From: Hoeflea sp. YIM 152468
GTDB taxonomy: Bacteria > Pseudomonadota > Alphaproteobacteria > Rhizobiales > Rhizobiaceae
DNA length: 64,000 bases
Direction of reading: 5' to 3'
Assembly (NCBI RefSeq): GCF_029210485.1
Contig: NZ_JARGET010000021.1
Location: 62,001 to 126,000, forward strand
In this document: in pieces, positions 55,688 to 64,000 of the stretch
Numbering within the stretch: the first letter of the stretch is position 1
Layout of the letters: each line of letters begins with the position of its first letter
Translations under genes and position numbers: made by a program
The notes under the pieces: model-generated
Database searches by the model: none
What the model saw: the letters and a program-made list of their open reading frames with translations, nothing else
Told to the model about the DNA's origin: nothing

Positions 55688-56104
55688 ATGGACGATCATA
55701 CCAAGGAACGATTGTCTCGACTTGAGAACGCCTCGATCGATGCGTCGACTCAGGGAATTAAAGCGTTACTCCTTCTTAACGGCGGAGCAAGTGTTGCGCT
55801 ACTTGGCTTCATCGCTAGCGTATTTTCCATAGACATGGATGCGGAAAGGTCGAAGTTGTTTGATGGCGCGGTGTCTTCCCTTGTGTTCTTTGCTGTAGGT
55901 GCGGGTCTGTCCGTAATTACTAGTCTAATTTCGTACTTGTCCAACCAAACCTACGTAAGTGCTCTATTGCAGGTAGATCGAATAAAACACGATCAGATTT
56001 GGAGCAAAGCGGTTTGGTGGAATCACGCAGCAGTGTTTACCACCCTGCTTTCGATTGGCCTATTTGGTGCGGGTGTTTACAAAATTTGGTCTTCGACAGG
56101 CTGA
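55688..56104 (+). CDS. Orphan small membrane protein, function unknown
   Basis: A 138-residue protein with three or four hydrophobic segments (GIKALLLLNGGASVALLGFIASVF, LVFFAVGAGLSVITSLIS, HAAVFTTLLSIGLFGAGVY), a soluble N-terminus and no signal peptide. GGAG sits six bases before ATG 55688, supporting a real gene. No family is recognised with confidence. Its codons and the 100 bp in front are clearly AT-richer than both neighbours, which suggests recent acquisition. It lies alone between the dipeptidase and the convergent mutase gene. Confidence 0.75.
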   Translation: MDDHTKERLSRLENASIDASTQGIKALLLLNGGASVALLGFIASVFSIDMDAERSKLFDGAVSSLVFFAVGAGLSVITSLISYLSNQTYVSALLQVDRIKHDQIWSKAVWWNHAAVFTTLLSIGLFGAGVYKIWSSTG

Positions 56105-56117
56105 TTTGACGAGCCCA

Positions 56118-58256
56118 TCACACGTTCCGCTTCAGCCCCGAAATCCGTGCCAGCACGGCATTGGCCGCATCCAGCACATTCGAGCCCGGGCCGAAGATTT
56201 CGGCCACGCCGGCTTCGCGCAGAAACGCGTAGTCCTGTTCGGGGATGACGCCGCCGACCACCACCTGGATATCGGCGCGGCCCTTGTCCTTGAGCCGGGT
56301 GATCAGGTCCGGCACCAGCGATTTGTGACCCGCTGCGAGCGATGAGACGCCGACCACGTCGACGCCAAGCGCAATCGCCTTGTCGGTGACTTCGGCAGGC
56401 GTTTCGAACATGTCGGTCAGATCGACCTTGAAACCCATGTCGGCAAATGCCGTGGCGATCACCTTGGCGCCGCGATCATGGCCGTCCTGGCCCATCTTGG
56501 CCACCAGCACATGCGGCGCGCGGCCCTTGTCGGCGGTGTAGTCGGCGATGCGCGAGCGGATTGCCAGATACTCGGGATCATCGTGATAGATGTCCTCATA
56601 GACGCCGCCGATCACCTTGGTCAGCGCATGATGGCGGCCGCCGAAGCCGCGTTCCATCGCATCGGAAATCTCGCCCAGCGAAGCCCGTGCCCGCGCCGCC
56701 TCGACGGCGGCAGCCAGCAGGTTTCTCTTGCCGGACGCGGCAATCTTCTCCAGCTCCAGAAGTGCGGCCTGATGCACCTTGCCGTCGCGGCTGTCGCGCA
56801 TTTTCTTCAGCCGCGCCACCTGGTCGGCGCGCACCTTGTCAGTGTCGATGTTCAAGATATCGACCTGCGGCTCGTCATCAAGCCGGAACCGGTTGACCCC
56901 GACGATCACATCCTCGCCGCGATCGATCCGCGCCTGCCGCCGGGCCGCTGCTTCCTCGATGCGCAGCTTCGGCAGGCCCTGTTCGACCGCCTTGGTCATG
57001 CCGCCGAGCGCCTCGACCTCGCCGATCAGCTCCCAGGCCTTTTCAGCCAGGTCGGCGGTCAGCTTCTCGACATAATAGGAGCCGCCAAGCGGGTCGACGA
57101 CATTGGTGATTCCGGTCTCGTGCGCCAGAATGAGCTGGGTGTTGCGGGCAATGCGGGCAGAGAATTCCGTCGGCAGCGCGATGGCCTCGTCAAACGAATT
57201 GGTGTGCAGCGACTGGGTGCCGCCAAGCACGGCCGCCATGGCTTCAAACGCGGTGCGGACCACATTGTTGTAAGGGTCCTGTTCGGTCAGCGACACACCC
57301 GATGTCTGGCAATGGGTTCTGAGCATTTTCGAGCGTTCGGATTTGGCGCCGAAATCAGTCATGATTTTCGACCACATCTGCCGCGCTGCGCGGAGTTTCG
57401 CCGCTTCCATGAACACATTCATGCCGATGCAGAAGAAGAACGACAGCCGCCCGGCAAAGGCGTCGACATCGAGCCCCTTGCTCTGGGCAGCGCGGACATA
57501 TTCCATGCCGTCTGCCAGCGTGTAGGCCAGCTCCTGCGCCAGCGTCGCACCGGCTTCCTGCATGTGGTAGCCGGAAATCGAGATCGAGTTGAACTTCGGC
57601 ATTTGCTTCGACGTGAACTCGATGATGTCGGCAACGATCCGCATCGAGGGTTCGGGCGGATAGATATAGGTGTTGCGGACCATGAACTCCTTGAGGATGT
57701 CGTTCTGCACCGTGCCTGTCAGTGCCGCGCGCGCGACACCCTGCTCCTCGCCGGCCACGATGAACATCGCCAGCACCGGAAGGATTGCACCGTTCATGGT
57801 CATCGACACGCTCATTTCGCCAAGCGGTATGCCATCGAACAGGATCTTCATGTCCTCGACCGAATCGATCGCCACGCCGGCCTTGCCGACGTCGCCGGTG
57901 ACCCGCGGATGGTCGGAATCATAGCCCCGGTGGGTGGCCAGATCGAAGGCCACCGACAGGCCCTTCTGGCCGGCTGCGAGGTTCTTGCGGTAAAACGCGT
58001 TCGATTCCTCAGCCGTTGAAAACCCGGCATATTGCCGGATCGTCCAGGGCTGGCCGGTATACATTGTCGCCCGCACGCCACGGGTGAACGGGGCAAAGCC
58101 CGGCAGCTCGGCGGCAGCACTTTCGGGCAGGTCTTCCGCCGTGTAGAGCGGCTTGAGCGTGATGCCTTCCGGCGTCTCGGTGTTGAGGCTCTCGATCGGC
58201 CTGCCCTTGAGATCCCTGGTGGCAAGCTCGAGCCAGTCGCGGGTGGTCCTGCTCAT
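56118..58256 (-). CDS. Methylmalonyl-CoA mutase
   Basis: A 712-residue adenosylcobalamin-dependent mutase that converts methylmalonyl-CoA to succinyl-CoA. The N-terminal barrel contains [21 protein letters not shown] and the CoA-binding region; the C-terminal B12 domain carries [15 protein letters not shown], with the Asp-x-His-x-x-Gly cobalt-ligand motif, then GVSSLAAG and GGVIPEQDY. This is the single-chain form. ATGA overlap with pccA shows a common operon. It finishes propionate/odd-chain/branched amino-acid catabolism. Confidence 0.96.
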   Translation of the reverse strand: MSRTTRDWLELATRDLKGRPIESLNTETPEGITLKPLYTAEDLPESAAAELPGFAPFTRGVRATMYTGQPWTIRQYAGFSTAEESNAFYRKNLAAGQKGLSVAFDLATHRGYDSDHPRVTGDVGKAGVAIDSVEDMKILFDGIPLGEMSVSMTMNGAILPVLAMFIVAGEEQGVARAALTGTVQNDILKEFMVRNTYIYPPEPSMRIVADIIEFTSKQMPKFNSISISGYHMQEAGATLAQELAYTLADGMEYVRAAQSKGLDVDAFAGRLSFFFCIGMNVFMEAAKLRAARQMWSKIMTDFGAKSERSKMLRTHCQTSGVSLTEQDPYNNVVRTAFEAMAAVLGGTQSLHTNSFDEAIALPTEFSARIARNTQLILAHETGITNVVDPLGGSYYVEKLTADLAEKAWELIGEVEALGGMTKAVEQGLPKLRIEEAAARRQARIDRGEDVIVGVNRFRLDDEPQVDILNIDTDKVRADQVARLKKMRDSRDGKVHQAALLELEKIAASGKRNLLAAAVEAARARASLGEISDAMERGFGGRHHALTKVIGGVYEDIYHDDPEYLAIRSRIADYTADKGRAPHVLVAKMGQDGHDRGAKVIATAFADMGFKVDLTDMFETPAEVTDKAIALGVDVVGVSSLAAGHKSLVPDLITRLKDKGRADIQVVVGGVIPEQDYAFLREAGVAEIFGPGSNVLDAANAVLARISGLKRNV

Positions 58257-60259
58257 TTCGCAAACTCCATGATGATCTCGTCGACGGCCAGGCTGTCGCC
58301 GGCCTTCACCGGGATGCGCGCGACGATGCCCTTGCGCTCGGCCTTGAGCACATTCTCCATCTTCATCGCCTCGACAATCGCCAGCGTCTGGCCTTCCTGT
58401 ACCTCATCGCCCTCGCTGACGGCGATCGAGACGATCAGGCCCGGCATCGGGCACAGCAGCAGGCCCGAAGTGTCCGGCGCGGCCTTCTCCTTCATCAGCC
58501 GGGCAAGCTCGGCCACCCGGGGAGAGAACACCTGCACCCGGACATCGACGCCCAGTTGTCTCAGCCGCCACCCTGCGTCCGCCGGTTCAATCTTGATGGC
58601 ATGGCTCTCACCATTAATGTTGAAAATCGCCAGTCTCGCCCCCGGCGTCCAGTCGGTTGACACCTGCATCGCCTCGCGGCCAGGCAACCGCACCAGGTAG
58701 CCGTCAGCAGCATCGTCGATATGGCCGATGATTTCCTCACCGGCGATGCGCACCACCCTGTCTTCATGGCTGCGCCTTTCTGCCTGGCTGAAGCGGGCGC
58801 CGGAGATCTGAGCGTTGCGCGCGCCCAGAATGTGGCTGAGCAGAAGCGCTGCGATGGCGAAGCGCTCGACCGTTGCATCGGTCGGTGGGACCGGGCCGAA
58901 CCCGTCGGGATACGCCTCGGCGATAAAACCGGTCGACAGCCGCCCTTCGCGCCAGCGCGGATGCTGCATCAGCGCCGACAGGAACGGCAGATTGTGGCCA
59001 ATGCCCTCGATCTCGAACCGGTCCAGCGCGTCGGCCATGGCGTCGATCGCCTCCAGCCGGGTTGGTGCATAGGTGCAGAGTTTCGCCACCATGGGATCGT
59101 AGAACATCGAGATCTCCGAACCTTCGGTGACGCCGGTATCGTTGCGAATGGTGATGCCATCGGCCGTGCCCTCCTGTGGCGGCCGGTAGCGGGTCAGCCG
59201 GCCGATCGAGGGCAGAAAATTGCGATAGGGGTCTTCGGCATAGATCCGGCTTTCCACTGCCCAGCCGGTGAGCGTCACATCGTCCTGCGAGAAGCCGAGC
59301 GTCTCGCCGGCGGCCACGCGGATCATCTGTTCGACCAGATCGACGCCGGTGATCAGCTCGGTGACCGGATGTTCGACCTGCAGCCGCGTGTTCATTTCAA
59401 GAAAGAAGAACTCGCGGTTCTTGTCGACGATGAATTCCACCGTACCGGCCGACTGGTAATCGACCGCTTTGGCCAGCGCCACCGATTGCTCACCCATGGC
59501 CTTGCGGGTCGCCGCATCAAGGAAAGGCGAGGGGGCTTCCTCCACCACCTTCTGGTTTCGCCGCTGGATCGAGCATTCGCGTTCGCCCAGATAGACAATG
59601 TTGCCGTGACTGTCGCCGATCAGCTGGATTTCGATATGGCGCGGCTCCTCGATGAATTTCTCGATGAAAATCCGGTCGTCGCCAAACGAGCTTGCCGCTT
59701 CCGATTTCGAGCGGGTGAAACCTTCGCGCGCCTCGGCGTCGTTCCAGGCGATCCGCATGCCCTTGCCGCCACCGCCGGCCGACGCCTTGATCATCACCGG
59801 ATAGCCGATCTCGGCTGCAATCCTGGCTGCGTGCGCCTCGTCGTCGATCAGGCCCATATGGCCGGGGACTGTGGAGACGCCGGCTTCGGCGGCAATCTTC
59901 TTCGAGGTGATCTTGTCGCCCATCGCTTCGATGGCTTTGACCTTCGGCCCGATGAAGGCGATGCCTTCGCCTTCCAGCGCCGCGCAGAACGAGGCCCGTT
60001 CGGACAAGAACCCGTAACCCGGATGCACCGCCTGCGCGCCGGTCTGCTTGCAGGCGGCGATGATTTTCTCGGCGATCAGGTAGGACTGGTTGGCGGGCGA
60101 GGGGCCAATGTGCACGGCCTCATCAGCCATTTCCACATGCTCCGCATTGCGGTCAGCATCGGAATAGACGGCAACCGTTGCAATGCCCATGGCCCGTGCC
60201 GACCTGATCACCCGGCAAGCAATTTCGCCACGATTGGCGATCAGGATCTTGGAAAACAT
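58253..60259 (-). CDS. pccA: Propionyl-CoA carboxylase, biotin-containing alpha subunit
   Basis: A 668-residue acyl-CoA carboxylase subunit: biotin carboxylase domain ([44 protein letters not shown]), BT linker, and biotin carrier domain with EAMKMENV, the biotin lysine being near residue 633. ATG 60259 (MFSKILIAN) is preceded by GAGGAG that belongs to an inserted repeat. Upstream in-frame sequence derives from that repeat. It works with PccB and supplies methylmalonyl-CoA to the mutase. Confidence 0.96.
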   Translation of the reverse strand: MFSKILIANRGEIACRVIRSARAMGIATVAVYSDADRNAEHVEMADEAVHIGPSPANQSYLIAEKIIAACKQTGAQAVHPGYGFLSERASFCAALEGEGIAFIGPKVKAIEAMGDKITSKKIAAEAGVSTVPGHMGLIDDEAHAARIAAEIGYPVMIKASAGGGGKGMRIAWNDAEAREGFTRSKSEAASSFGDDRIFIEKFIEEPRHIEIQLIGDSHGNIVYLGERECSIQRRNQKVVEEAPSPFLDAATRKAMGEQSVALAKAVDYQSAGTVEFIVDKNREFFFLEMNTRLQVEHPVTELITGVDLVEQMIRVAAGETLGFSQDDVTLTGWAVESRIYAEDPYRNFLPSIGRLTRYRPPQEGTADGITIRNDTGVTEGSEISMFYDPMVAKLCTYAPTRLEAIDAMADALDRFEIEGIGHNLPFLSALMQHPRWREGRLSTGFIAEAYPDGFGPVPPTDATVERFAIAALLLSHILGARNAQISGARFSQAERRSHEDRVVRIAGEEIIGHIDDAADGYLVRLPGREAMQVSTDWTPGARLAIFNINGESHAIKIEPADAGWRLRQLGVDVRVQVFSPRVAELARLMKEKAAPDTSGLLLCPMPGLIVSIAVSEGDEVQEGQTLAIVEAMKMENVLKAERKGIVARIPVKAGDSLAVDEIIMEFAK

Positions 60260-60266
60260 CATAGCT

Positions 60267-60355
60267 CCTCTCCCCCCTGGAGGGGGAGAAAGCCTTTTCC
60301 TGCATTTGCGCGGGCTGTGCCCAAGCAAGTGCTTGGAAAAAGCAAGAGAGGGGGT
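60267..60355 (-). repeat. Terminal palindromic repeat, left copy (flanks DUF559 gene)
   Basis: The inner edge GCAAGAGAGGGGGT (60342-60355) is the exact reverse complement of 60702-60715. The outer part, a C-rich/G-rich hairpin ending GGGGGAGAAAGC (60267-60293), matches the outer part of the right copy inverted. It abuts the DUF559 stop codon and supplies the pccA ribosome-binding site. Confidence 0.75.
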
Positions 60356-60697
60356 CTAGCGTCCCGCTGCTGCTTGAATGATCTGCTCTGCGACCCCATC
60401 GATATTCTCCTGTATGACCTCGTTCCAGAACCGTAGGGTCCTGTAGCCCTTCATTTCAAAGTATCGATCCCGGTCAGCATCGCGCTTCGATCTCATGTGC
60501 TGCGATCCATCCGCTTCCACGATCAGCAACCGCTCGTGACAGACGAAATCGCAGATGTAGGGGCCGAGAGGTTCCTGCCTCTTGAACTTCATGCCGCCCA
60601 GTCTGCGCGCTCGCAGCAACTGCCAGAGCACGTATTCAGCCTCCGTCGGATCGTGCCGCATGGCTTTTGCAAATTTGCGCAGCCTGTCCTCGGTCAA
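60356..60697 (-). CDS. DUF559 (Vsr-like endonuclease fold) protein
   Basis: A 113-residue DUF559 protein, a small family related to very-short-patch/PD-(D/E)xK endonucleases. Landmarks are RHDPTEAEYVLWQLLRARRLGG, KFKRQEPLGPYICDFVCHERLLIVEADG (residues 37-64, with Asp50 and Glu61 in nuclease positions), SQH and RTLRFWN. The start is TTG 60697, or ATG 60661 for a shorter form. The gene fills exactly the space between two inverted copies of a palindromic repeat, which suggests that it travels with them. Function unproven; a role in repeat mobility is an inference. Confidence 0.88.
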   Translation of the reverse strand: MTEDRLRKFAKAMRHDPTEAEYVLWQLLRARRLGGMKFKRQEPLGPYICDFVCHERLLIVEADGSQHMRSKRDADRDRYFEMKGYRTLRFWNEVIQENIDGVAEQIIQAAAGR

Positions 60698-60701
60698 CCC
60701 A

Positions 60702-60780
60702 ACCCCCTCTCTTGCAATTTCTGGCGTTTAGCCTGCGGCTAAGCCACCGAAATTGCTTTCTCCCCTTATGGGGGGAGAGG
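60702..60780 (+). repeat. Terminal palindromic repeat, right copy (flanks DUF559 gene)
   Basis: ACCCCCTCTCTTGC (60702-60715) at the inner edge, AATTTC...GAAATT inner arms (60716-60754) around a GTTTAGCCTGCGGCTAAGC hairpin, and GCTTTCTCCCC...GGGGGGAGAGG at the outer edge. It is the inverted partner of 60267-60355 with a diverged centre. Confidence 0.75.
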
Positions 60781-60793
60781 TTCTCATGCCACC

Positions 60794-61171
60794 TCACACT
60801 TCCAGCACGTCCTCGAATGCGGCGGGATAACTCGCCCGCCCCACGCGCTCATCGATCCGCAGCATGGCCACGTAGGATTGCGGATCGAACGGCTCTTCTG
60901 CGGGCACGATCTCGCGCCCGAACAGCCAGCTGATCCGCCCCGCATCAAGATTGCCGCGCTCGAACGGTTCGTCGCCGAACCGGTGCCAGAGCGCGTGCAG
61001 AAACGCCGTGTCGGCAAGCTTTTCCGTCGCCGTCCGGTCGGCCATCCGCCGCCGGGTGATGATCGCGGTCACGCCGCGCGGATTGGCGCGACGGATGGTG
61101 AACTGGAACCCCGTGCCGGGCAGGCCGGACGGGATTCCGCGATGTTTGGTCATTTCAGGCAGTTTTGCCAT
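60794..61171 (-). CDS. Conserved hypothetical protein
   Basis: A 125-residue soluble protein of unknown function. It has an Arg-rich N-terminal half (TIRRANPRGVTAIITRRRMADR) and the segment DTAFLHALWHRFGDEPFER. No signal peptide or membrane segment. Its start overlaps the YghU stop by one base (TGATG), so the two are translated together. I do not recognise a named family. Confidence 0.7.
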   Translation of the reverse strand: MAKLPEMTKHRGIPSGLPGTGFQFTIRRANPRGVTAIITRRRMADRTATEKLADTAFLHALWHRFGDEPFERGNLDAGRISWLFGREIVPAEEPFDPQSYVAMLRIDERVGRASYPAAFEDVLEV

Positions 61172-62088
61172 CAGGCCTTGCCTTCCTTCTGTGCGTCCAG
61201 CTTGTCCTGGGTGCGCAGGGCAAAATCGCTGGCGTCATGACGCTCGTGCAATTGTTCCGACAGCTCGCCACTGGTCTTGTTGACCATGCGCCCGCGCTTG
61301 ACTGCCGGGCGTTCGCCGATTTGGTCGGTCCAGCGATTGACGTTTGTGTAGGAGGTTACGTCGAGGAAGTCGCCGGCTTCATAGGCTCCGCCTTTGACGA
61401 GGCGTCCATACCAGGGCCAGATCGCCATATCGGCGATCGAGTATTCGTCACCTGCCATGTACTCATGATCCTTGAGGTGGCGCTCGAGCACGTCGAGCTG
61501 GCGCTTGACCTCCATGGCGAAGCGGTCGATGGCATATTCGATCTTCATCGGCGCATAGGCATAGAAGTGGCCGAAGCCGCCTCCGAGGAACGGTCCGGAC
61601 CCCATCTGCCAGAACAGCCAGTTGAGCGCTTGCGTGCGTGCATGATGCTGCTTGGGCAGGAATGCGTCGAATTTTTCCGCGAGATAGAGCAGGATCGAGC
61701 CGCTTTCGAACACCCGCGTCGGCTGCGGCGTCGAATGATCGACCATTGCCGGGATCTTCGAGTTCGGATTGATATCGACAAAGCCGGAGCCGAACTGGTC
61801 GCCGTCGCCGATATTGATCAGCCAGGCGTCATATTCCGCGCCGGAATGGCCGGCCGCCAGAAGCTCCTCGAGCATCACCGTCACCTTGACGCCGTTGGGC
61901 GTTGCCAGCGAATAAAGCTGCAACGGATGCTTGCCGACCTGCAAGGCCTTGTCATGCGTCGGTCCGGCAATCGGCCGGTTGATATTGGCAAACTGGCCGC
62001 CATGGCCCTTTTTCCATTCCCACACTTTCGCTGGCACATAACCGGCAGGCAGGTTGTTTTCAGGCGGGAACTTGTTGTCTTCAGTCAT
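61171..62088 (-). CDS. yghU: YghU-like glutathione S-transferase family oxidoreductase
   Basis: A 305-residue member of the Nu-class GST family typified by YghU, glutathione disulfide reductase/peroxidase-type enzymes. The extended N-terminus with KGHGGQFANINRPIAGPTHD and VGKHPLQLYSLATPNGVKVTVMLEEL, the thioredoxin-fold SNKIPA-like stretch (NSKIPAMVDH) and ESGSILLYLAEKF all match. A helical C-terminal domain follows (GDEYSIADMAIWPWYGRL). It is located inside the propionate operon with no obvious metabolic link. Confidence 0.93.
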   Translation of the reverse strand: MTEDNKFPPENNLPAGYVPAKVWEWKKGHGGQFANINRPIAGPTHDKALQVGKHPLQLYSLATPNGVKVTVMLEELLAAGHSGAEYDAWLINIGDGDQFGSGFVDINPNSKIPAMVDHSTPQPTRVFESGSILLYLAEKFDAFLPKQHHARTQALNWLFWQMGSGPFLGGGFGHFYAYAPMKIEYAIDRFAMEVKRQLDVLERHLKDHEYMAGDEYSIADMAIWPWYGRLVKGGAYEAGDFLDVTSYTNVNRWTDQIGERPAVKRGRMVNKTSGELSEQLHERHDASDFALRTQDKLDAQKEGKA

Positions 62089-62214
62089 AAAATCTGATCC
62101 TTTCTGGCGAGAAATGTCTCACCCTGATCATATAGGCCGAAAGGCCAACGATTGCAGCCGCTCTCCGCCCCGGCCCCCCGGTCAAAATGCCGTGAGCGTG
62201 TGCGCGGCAAGGCT

Positions 62215-62610
62215 TCAGCCGAGATAATCCGCATCTTCCACCTTTTCGAGCCACTCCACCGCCACACCGTCAAGCGCTTCCTGAATCGCAATATGGGTCA
62301 TCGCCACATCGGGCGCGGCGCCATGCCAGTGCTTTTCGCCCGCCGCGAACCAGACCACATCACCCGGCCGGATTTCCTCCACCGGCCCGCCCTCGCGTTG
62401 TGCCCGCCCGAGCCCCGAGGTGACGATGATCGTCTGCCCCAGCGGATGCGTGTGCCACGCCGTCCGCGCCCCCGGCTCGAACGTCACCGCCGCGCCCTGA
62501 ACCCGGCCCGGCGCGTCGGCTGCAAACAGCCTGTCGAGCCGGACGGCGCCGGTGAAATAATTCTCCGGCCCCCCGGCCGATGCCGTCGATCCGGCACGTG
62601 TGATCTTCAT
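62215..62610 (-). CDS. Small cupin-domain protein
   Basis: A 131-residue single-domain cupin. Motif 1 is [13 protein letters not shown], with Gln where many members have Glu, followed by motif 2 [15 protein letters not shown] with the third metal His. These small cupins often accompany carboxymuconolactone-decarboxylase-like or quinone-related enzymes, but none is adjacent. The substrate is unknown. Confidence 0.88.
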   Translation of the reverse strand: MKITRAGSTASAGGPENYFTGAVRLDRLFAADAPGRVQGAAVTFEPGARTAWHTHPLGQTIIVTSGLGRAQREGGPVEEIRPGDVVWFAAGEKHWHGAAPDVAMTHIAIQEALDGVAVEWLEKVEDADYLG

Positions 62611-62620
62611 TTTCAGTTCC

Positions 62621-62899
62621 TTACTCTGCGGCTTCGGCTGGCGGGGTAGCGCCTTGCGCCTTGCGCCCCTCGATCAGTCCGGTGACACTGAGATCCTCGT
62701 CGATGGCTGGCCAGTGGATGCCGTAGGGAGACAGCTCCACCTGGCGCAACTGTTCCGGCGTAGCCGCCAGAAGCCTTGGGTACCACCACAGCGGCGTGGT
62801 GATGATCACTCCGTCGCCGAGCGTCACATGCAGATGCGTCGCATCACAAGCGACACTCACCGGCTCCAGCCGCTCCAGATCAATTTCCAAAGTGTTCAT
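62621..62899 (-). CDS. DUF2442 family protein
   Basis: A 92-residue DUF2442-type protein: [30 protein letters not shown] and [20 protein letters not shown] are the family's core (PLxWyPrL, IHWPxxDEDIS). It overlaps the DUF4160 gene by 20 bp. Such pairs recur in many bacteria and have been suggested to behave like toxin-antitoxin modules; no experiment is known to me. Confidence 0.88.
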   Translation of the reverse strand: MNTLEIDLERLEPVSVACDATHLHVTLGDGVIITTPLWWYPRLLAATPEQLRQVELSPYGIHWPAIDEDLSVTGLIEGRKAQGATPPAEAAE

Positions 62900-63116
62900 G
62901 CCATTTCTCCAGAAAATCTGTACTGTTCTTTTCAGTCACCCGCAGCAAAGCTGCCAGTTCGTGATCGGTGCAGCGCCGGTTGCGGGCCAGCTCCACGCGA
63001 TCGAGCCATATCTTAGCTTCTTTCCGGTCCTTTCGCACATGCACATGCGGCGGTTCGGCGTAGTCGAGGCTGTAGAACAGAAATTTCCAGCCTTTCCATT
63101 CAAACACCGTTGGCAA
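62880..63116 (-). CDS. DUF4160 family protein
   Basis: A 78-residue DUF4160 protein with the typical core FYSLDYAEPPHVHVRKDRKEAKIWL and a C-terminal [20 protein letters not shown]. The start is TTG 63116 with GGAG eight bases upstream; no suitable ATG exists. It lies directly between pccB and the DUF2442 gene. Confidence 0.85.
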   Translation of the reverse strand: MPTVFEWKGWKFLFYSLDYAEPPHVHVRKDRKEAKIWLDRVELARNRRCTDHELAALLRVTEKNSTDFLEKWHEHFGN

Positions 63117-63128
63117 AGTGCTGGCTCC

Positions 63129-64000
63129 TCACAACGGAATGTTGTTGTGCTTGCGCAGCGGCTGCGTCACCTTCTTGGTCTTGAGCATTTCGAACGCCCG
63201 CACCACGCGGCGGCGGGTTGAGTGCGGCATGATCACCTCGTCGATGAAACCGCGCTGGGCGGCGACGAAGGGGTTGGCGAAACGGTCCTCATAGTCGGCG
63301 GTGCGCTTGACGATCTTGTCCGGGTCGCCAAGCTCGGAGCGGTAGAGGATCTCGGTCGCGCCCTTGGCCCCCATTACCGCAATCTGCGCCGTTGGCCAGG
63401 CGTAGTTGACATCGGCGCGGATGTGCTTGGATGCCATCACGTCGTAGGCGCCGCCATAGGCCTTGCGGGTGATCACCGTGACCTTCGGCACAGTGGCTTC
63501 GGCATAGGCGAACAAGAGCTTGGCGCCATGCTTGATGATGCCGTTATATTCCTGGCTGACGCCGGGCAGGAAGCCCGGCACGTCGACCAGGGTGAGGATC
63601 GGGATGTTGAAGGCGTCGCAGAAGCGCACGAACCGCGCGGCCTTCTTCGAGGAATCGATGTCGAGACAGCCGGCCAGCACCATCGGCTGGTTGGCGACGA
63701 CACCGACGGTCGAGCCATTCAGGCGGATGAAGCCGCAGAGGATGTTTCTGGCGTGGTTGGCCTGGATTTCGAAGAAATCGCCCTCGTCGCCAACCCGGGC
63801 GATCACCTCGCGCATGTCATAGGGCTTGTTCGGATTGTCCGGAATCAGCGTATCAAGCGCGTTCTCGATCCGGTCGGGCGCGTCCGCCGTCGGGATTACC
63901 GGCGGGGTTTCGCGGCTCGACAGCGGCAGGAAATCGAACATCCGGCGGATTTCGATCAGCGCCTCGACATCATTGTCGTAAGCCCCGTCGGCGACCGAGG
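63129..64000 (-). CDS. pccB: Propionyl-CoA carboxylase beta subunit (5' end outside window)
   Basis: The C-terminal 290 codons of the carboxyltransferase subunit that transfers CO2 from biotin to propionyl-CoA. The frame is open to base 64000 and begins there with [13 protein letters not shown], which lies in the middle of PccB proteins. Visible motifs are [58 protein letters not shown] and the C-terminus RKHNNIPL. It is upstream of pccA but separated from it by seven genes or elements. Confidence 0.95.
   Translation of the reverse strand, partial: SVADGAYDNDVEALIEIRRMFDFLPLSSRETPPVIPTADAPDRIENALDTLIPDNPNKPYDMREVIARVGDEGDFFEIQANHARNILCGFIRLNGSTVGVVANQPMVLAGCLDIDSSKKAARFVRFCDAFNIPILTLVDVPGFLPGVSQEYNGIIKHGAKLLFAYAEATVPKVTVITRKAYGGAYDVMASKHIRADVNYAWPTAQIAVMGAKGATEILYRSELGDPDKIVKRTADYEDRFANPFVAAQRGFIDEVIMPHSTRRRVVRAFEMLKTKKVTQPLRKHNNIPL

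Noticed and set aside
56478-58019. A 513-codon plus-strand reading frame
   Set aside because: Antisense shadow of the methylmalonyl-CoA mutase gene, His/Arg rich with no domain.
58721-60436. A 571-codon plus-strand reading frame
   Set aside because: Antisense shadow of pccA with low-complexity composition.

Overview
The window looks like chromosomal or megaplasmid DNA of an alphaproteobacterium, most likely Rhizobiales (Hoeflea/Rhizobium-like). The reasons are high GC, an imuA-imuB-dnaE2 mutagenesis cassette behind a GAAC-N7-GAAC LexA box, a GlpVSTPQU-type polyol ABC transporter, the pccB/pccA/methylmalonyl-CoA mutase arrangement, and a nested palindrome resembling rhizobial intergenic elements. 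No rRNA, tRNA, CRISPR array, integrase or intact insertion sequence was seen.

Layout. (1) 1-5.2 kb: a polar amino-acid type ABC transporter and a D-2-hydroxyacid dehydrogenase (cut by the window edge) on the minus strand, with a divergent LysR regulator. (2) 5.4-34.2 kb: a dense catabolic island of about 29 kb. It holds three complete tripartite tricarboxylate transporters (TctC/TctB/TctA), four MmgE/PrpD-family proteins, two short-chain dehydrogenases that both lack the usual catalytic Tyr, two AbrB-type (PF05145) membrane proteins, two enolase-superfamily proteins (one a close match to D-tartrate dehydratase), an isocitrate/isopropylmalate dehydrogenase-family enzyme, an amidase, a fluoroacetate-dehalogenase-like hydrolase, a four-domain rhodanese and a GntR/FCD regulator. 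(3) 35-41.2 kb: a glycerol/polyol ABC transporter operon with two complementary, asymmetric ATPases and a DUF2160 protein. (4) 41.5-43 kb: an altronate/galactarate dehydratase-family enzyme. (5) 43.2-49 kb: the SOS mutagenesis operon imuA-imuB-dnaE2. (6) 49.3-55.6 kb: a dipeptide-type ABC transporter with an M19 dipeptidase. (7) 55.7-56.1 kb: an AT-richer orphan membrane protein. (8) 56.1-64 kb: the propionyl-CoA to succinyl-CoA operon on the minus strand, with a DUF559 gene boxed by inverted repeats, a YghU-like GST, a cupin and a DUF4160/DUF2442 pair lodged inside it.

How the genes fit together. The island has two roughly mirror-image halves. The minus-strand half is MmgE-AbrB-SDR-MmgE-isopropylmalate-DH-like. 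The plus-strand half is TctCBA-MmgE-SDR-AbrB-tartrate-dehydratase-like-MmgE. Copies of the palindrome TTGT-N2-ACAA, exact or with one mismatch, lie at the promoters of nearly every transcription unit, usually on top of the -35 box (TTGACA or TTGTCT). The only regulator inside the island is an FCD-type GntR protein. I infer one regulon for uptake (solute-binding proteins plus membrane pairs) and stepwise dehydration, epimerisation or oxidation of hydroxylated di- or tricarboxylates. The actual substrate is unknown. This island is the best candidate in the window for an undescribed system.

A recurring trait is a strong hairpin directly after solute-binding-protein genes (after all three tctC genes and three times in total elsewhere or nearby: glpV and the dipeptide binding protein), which would allow excess binding protein over membrane subunits.
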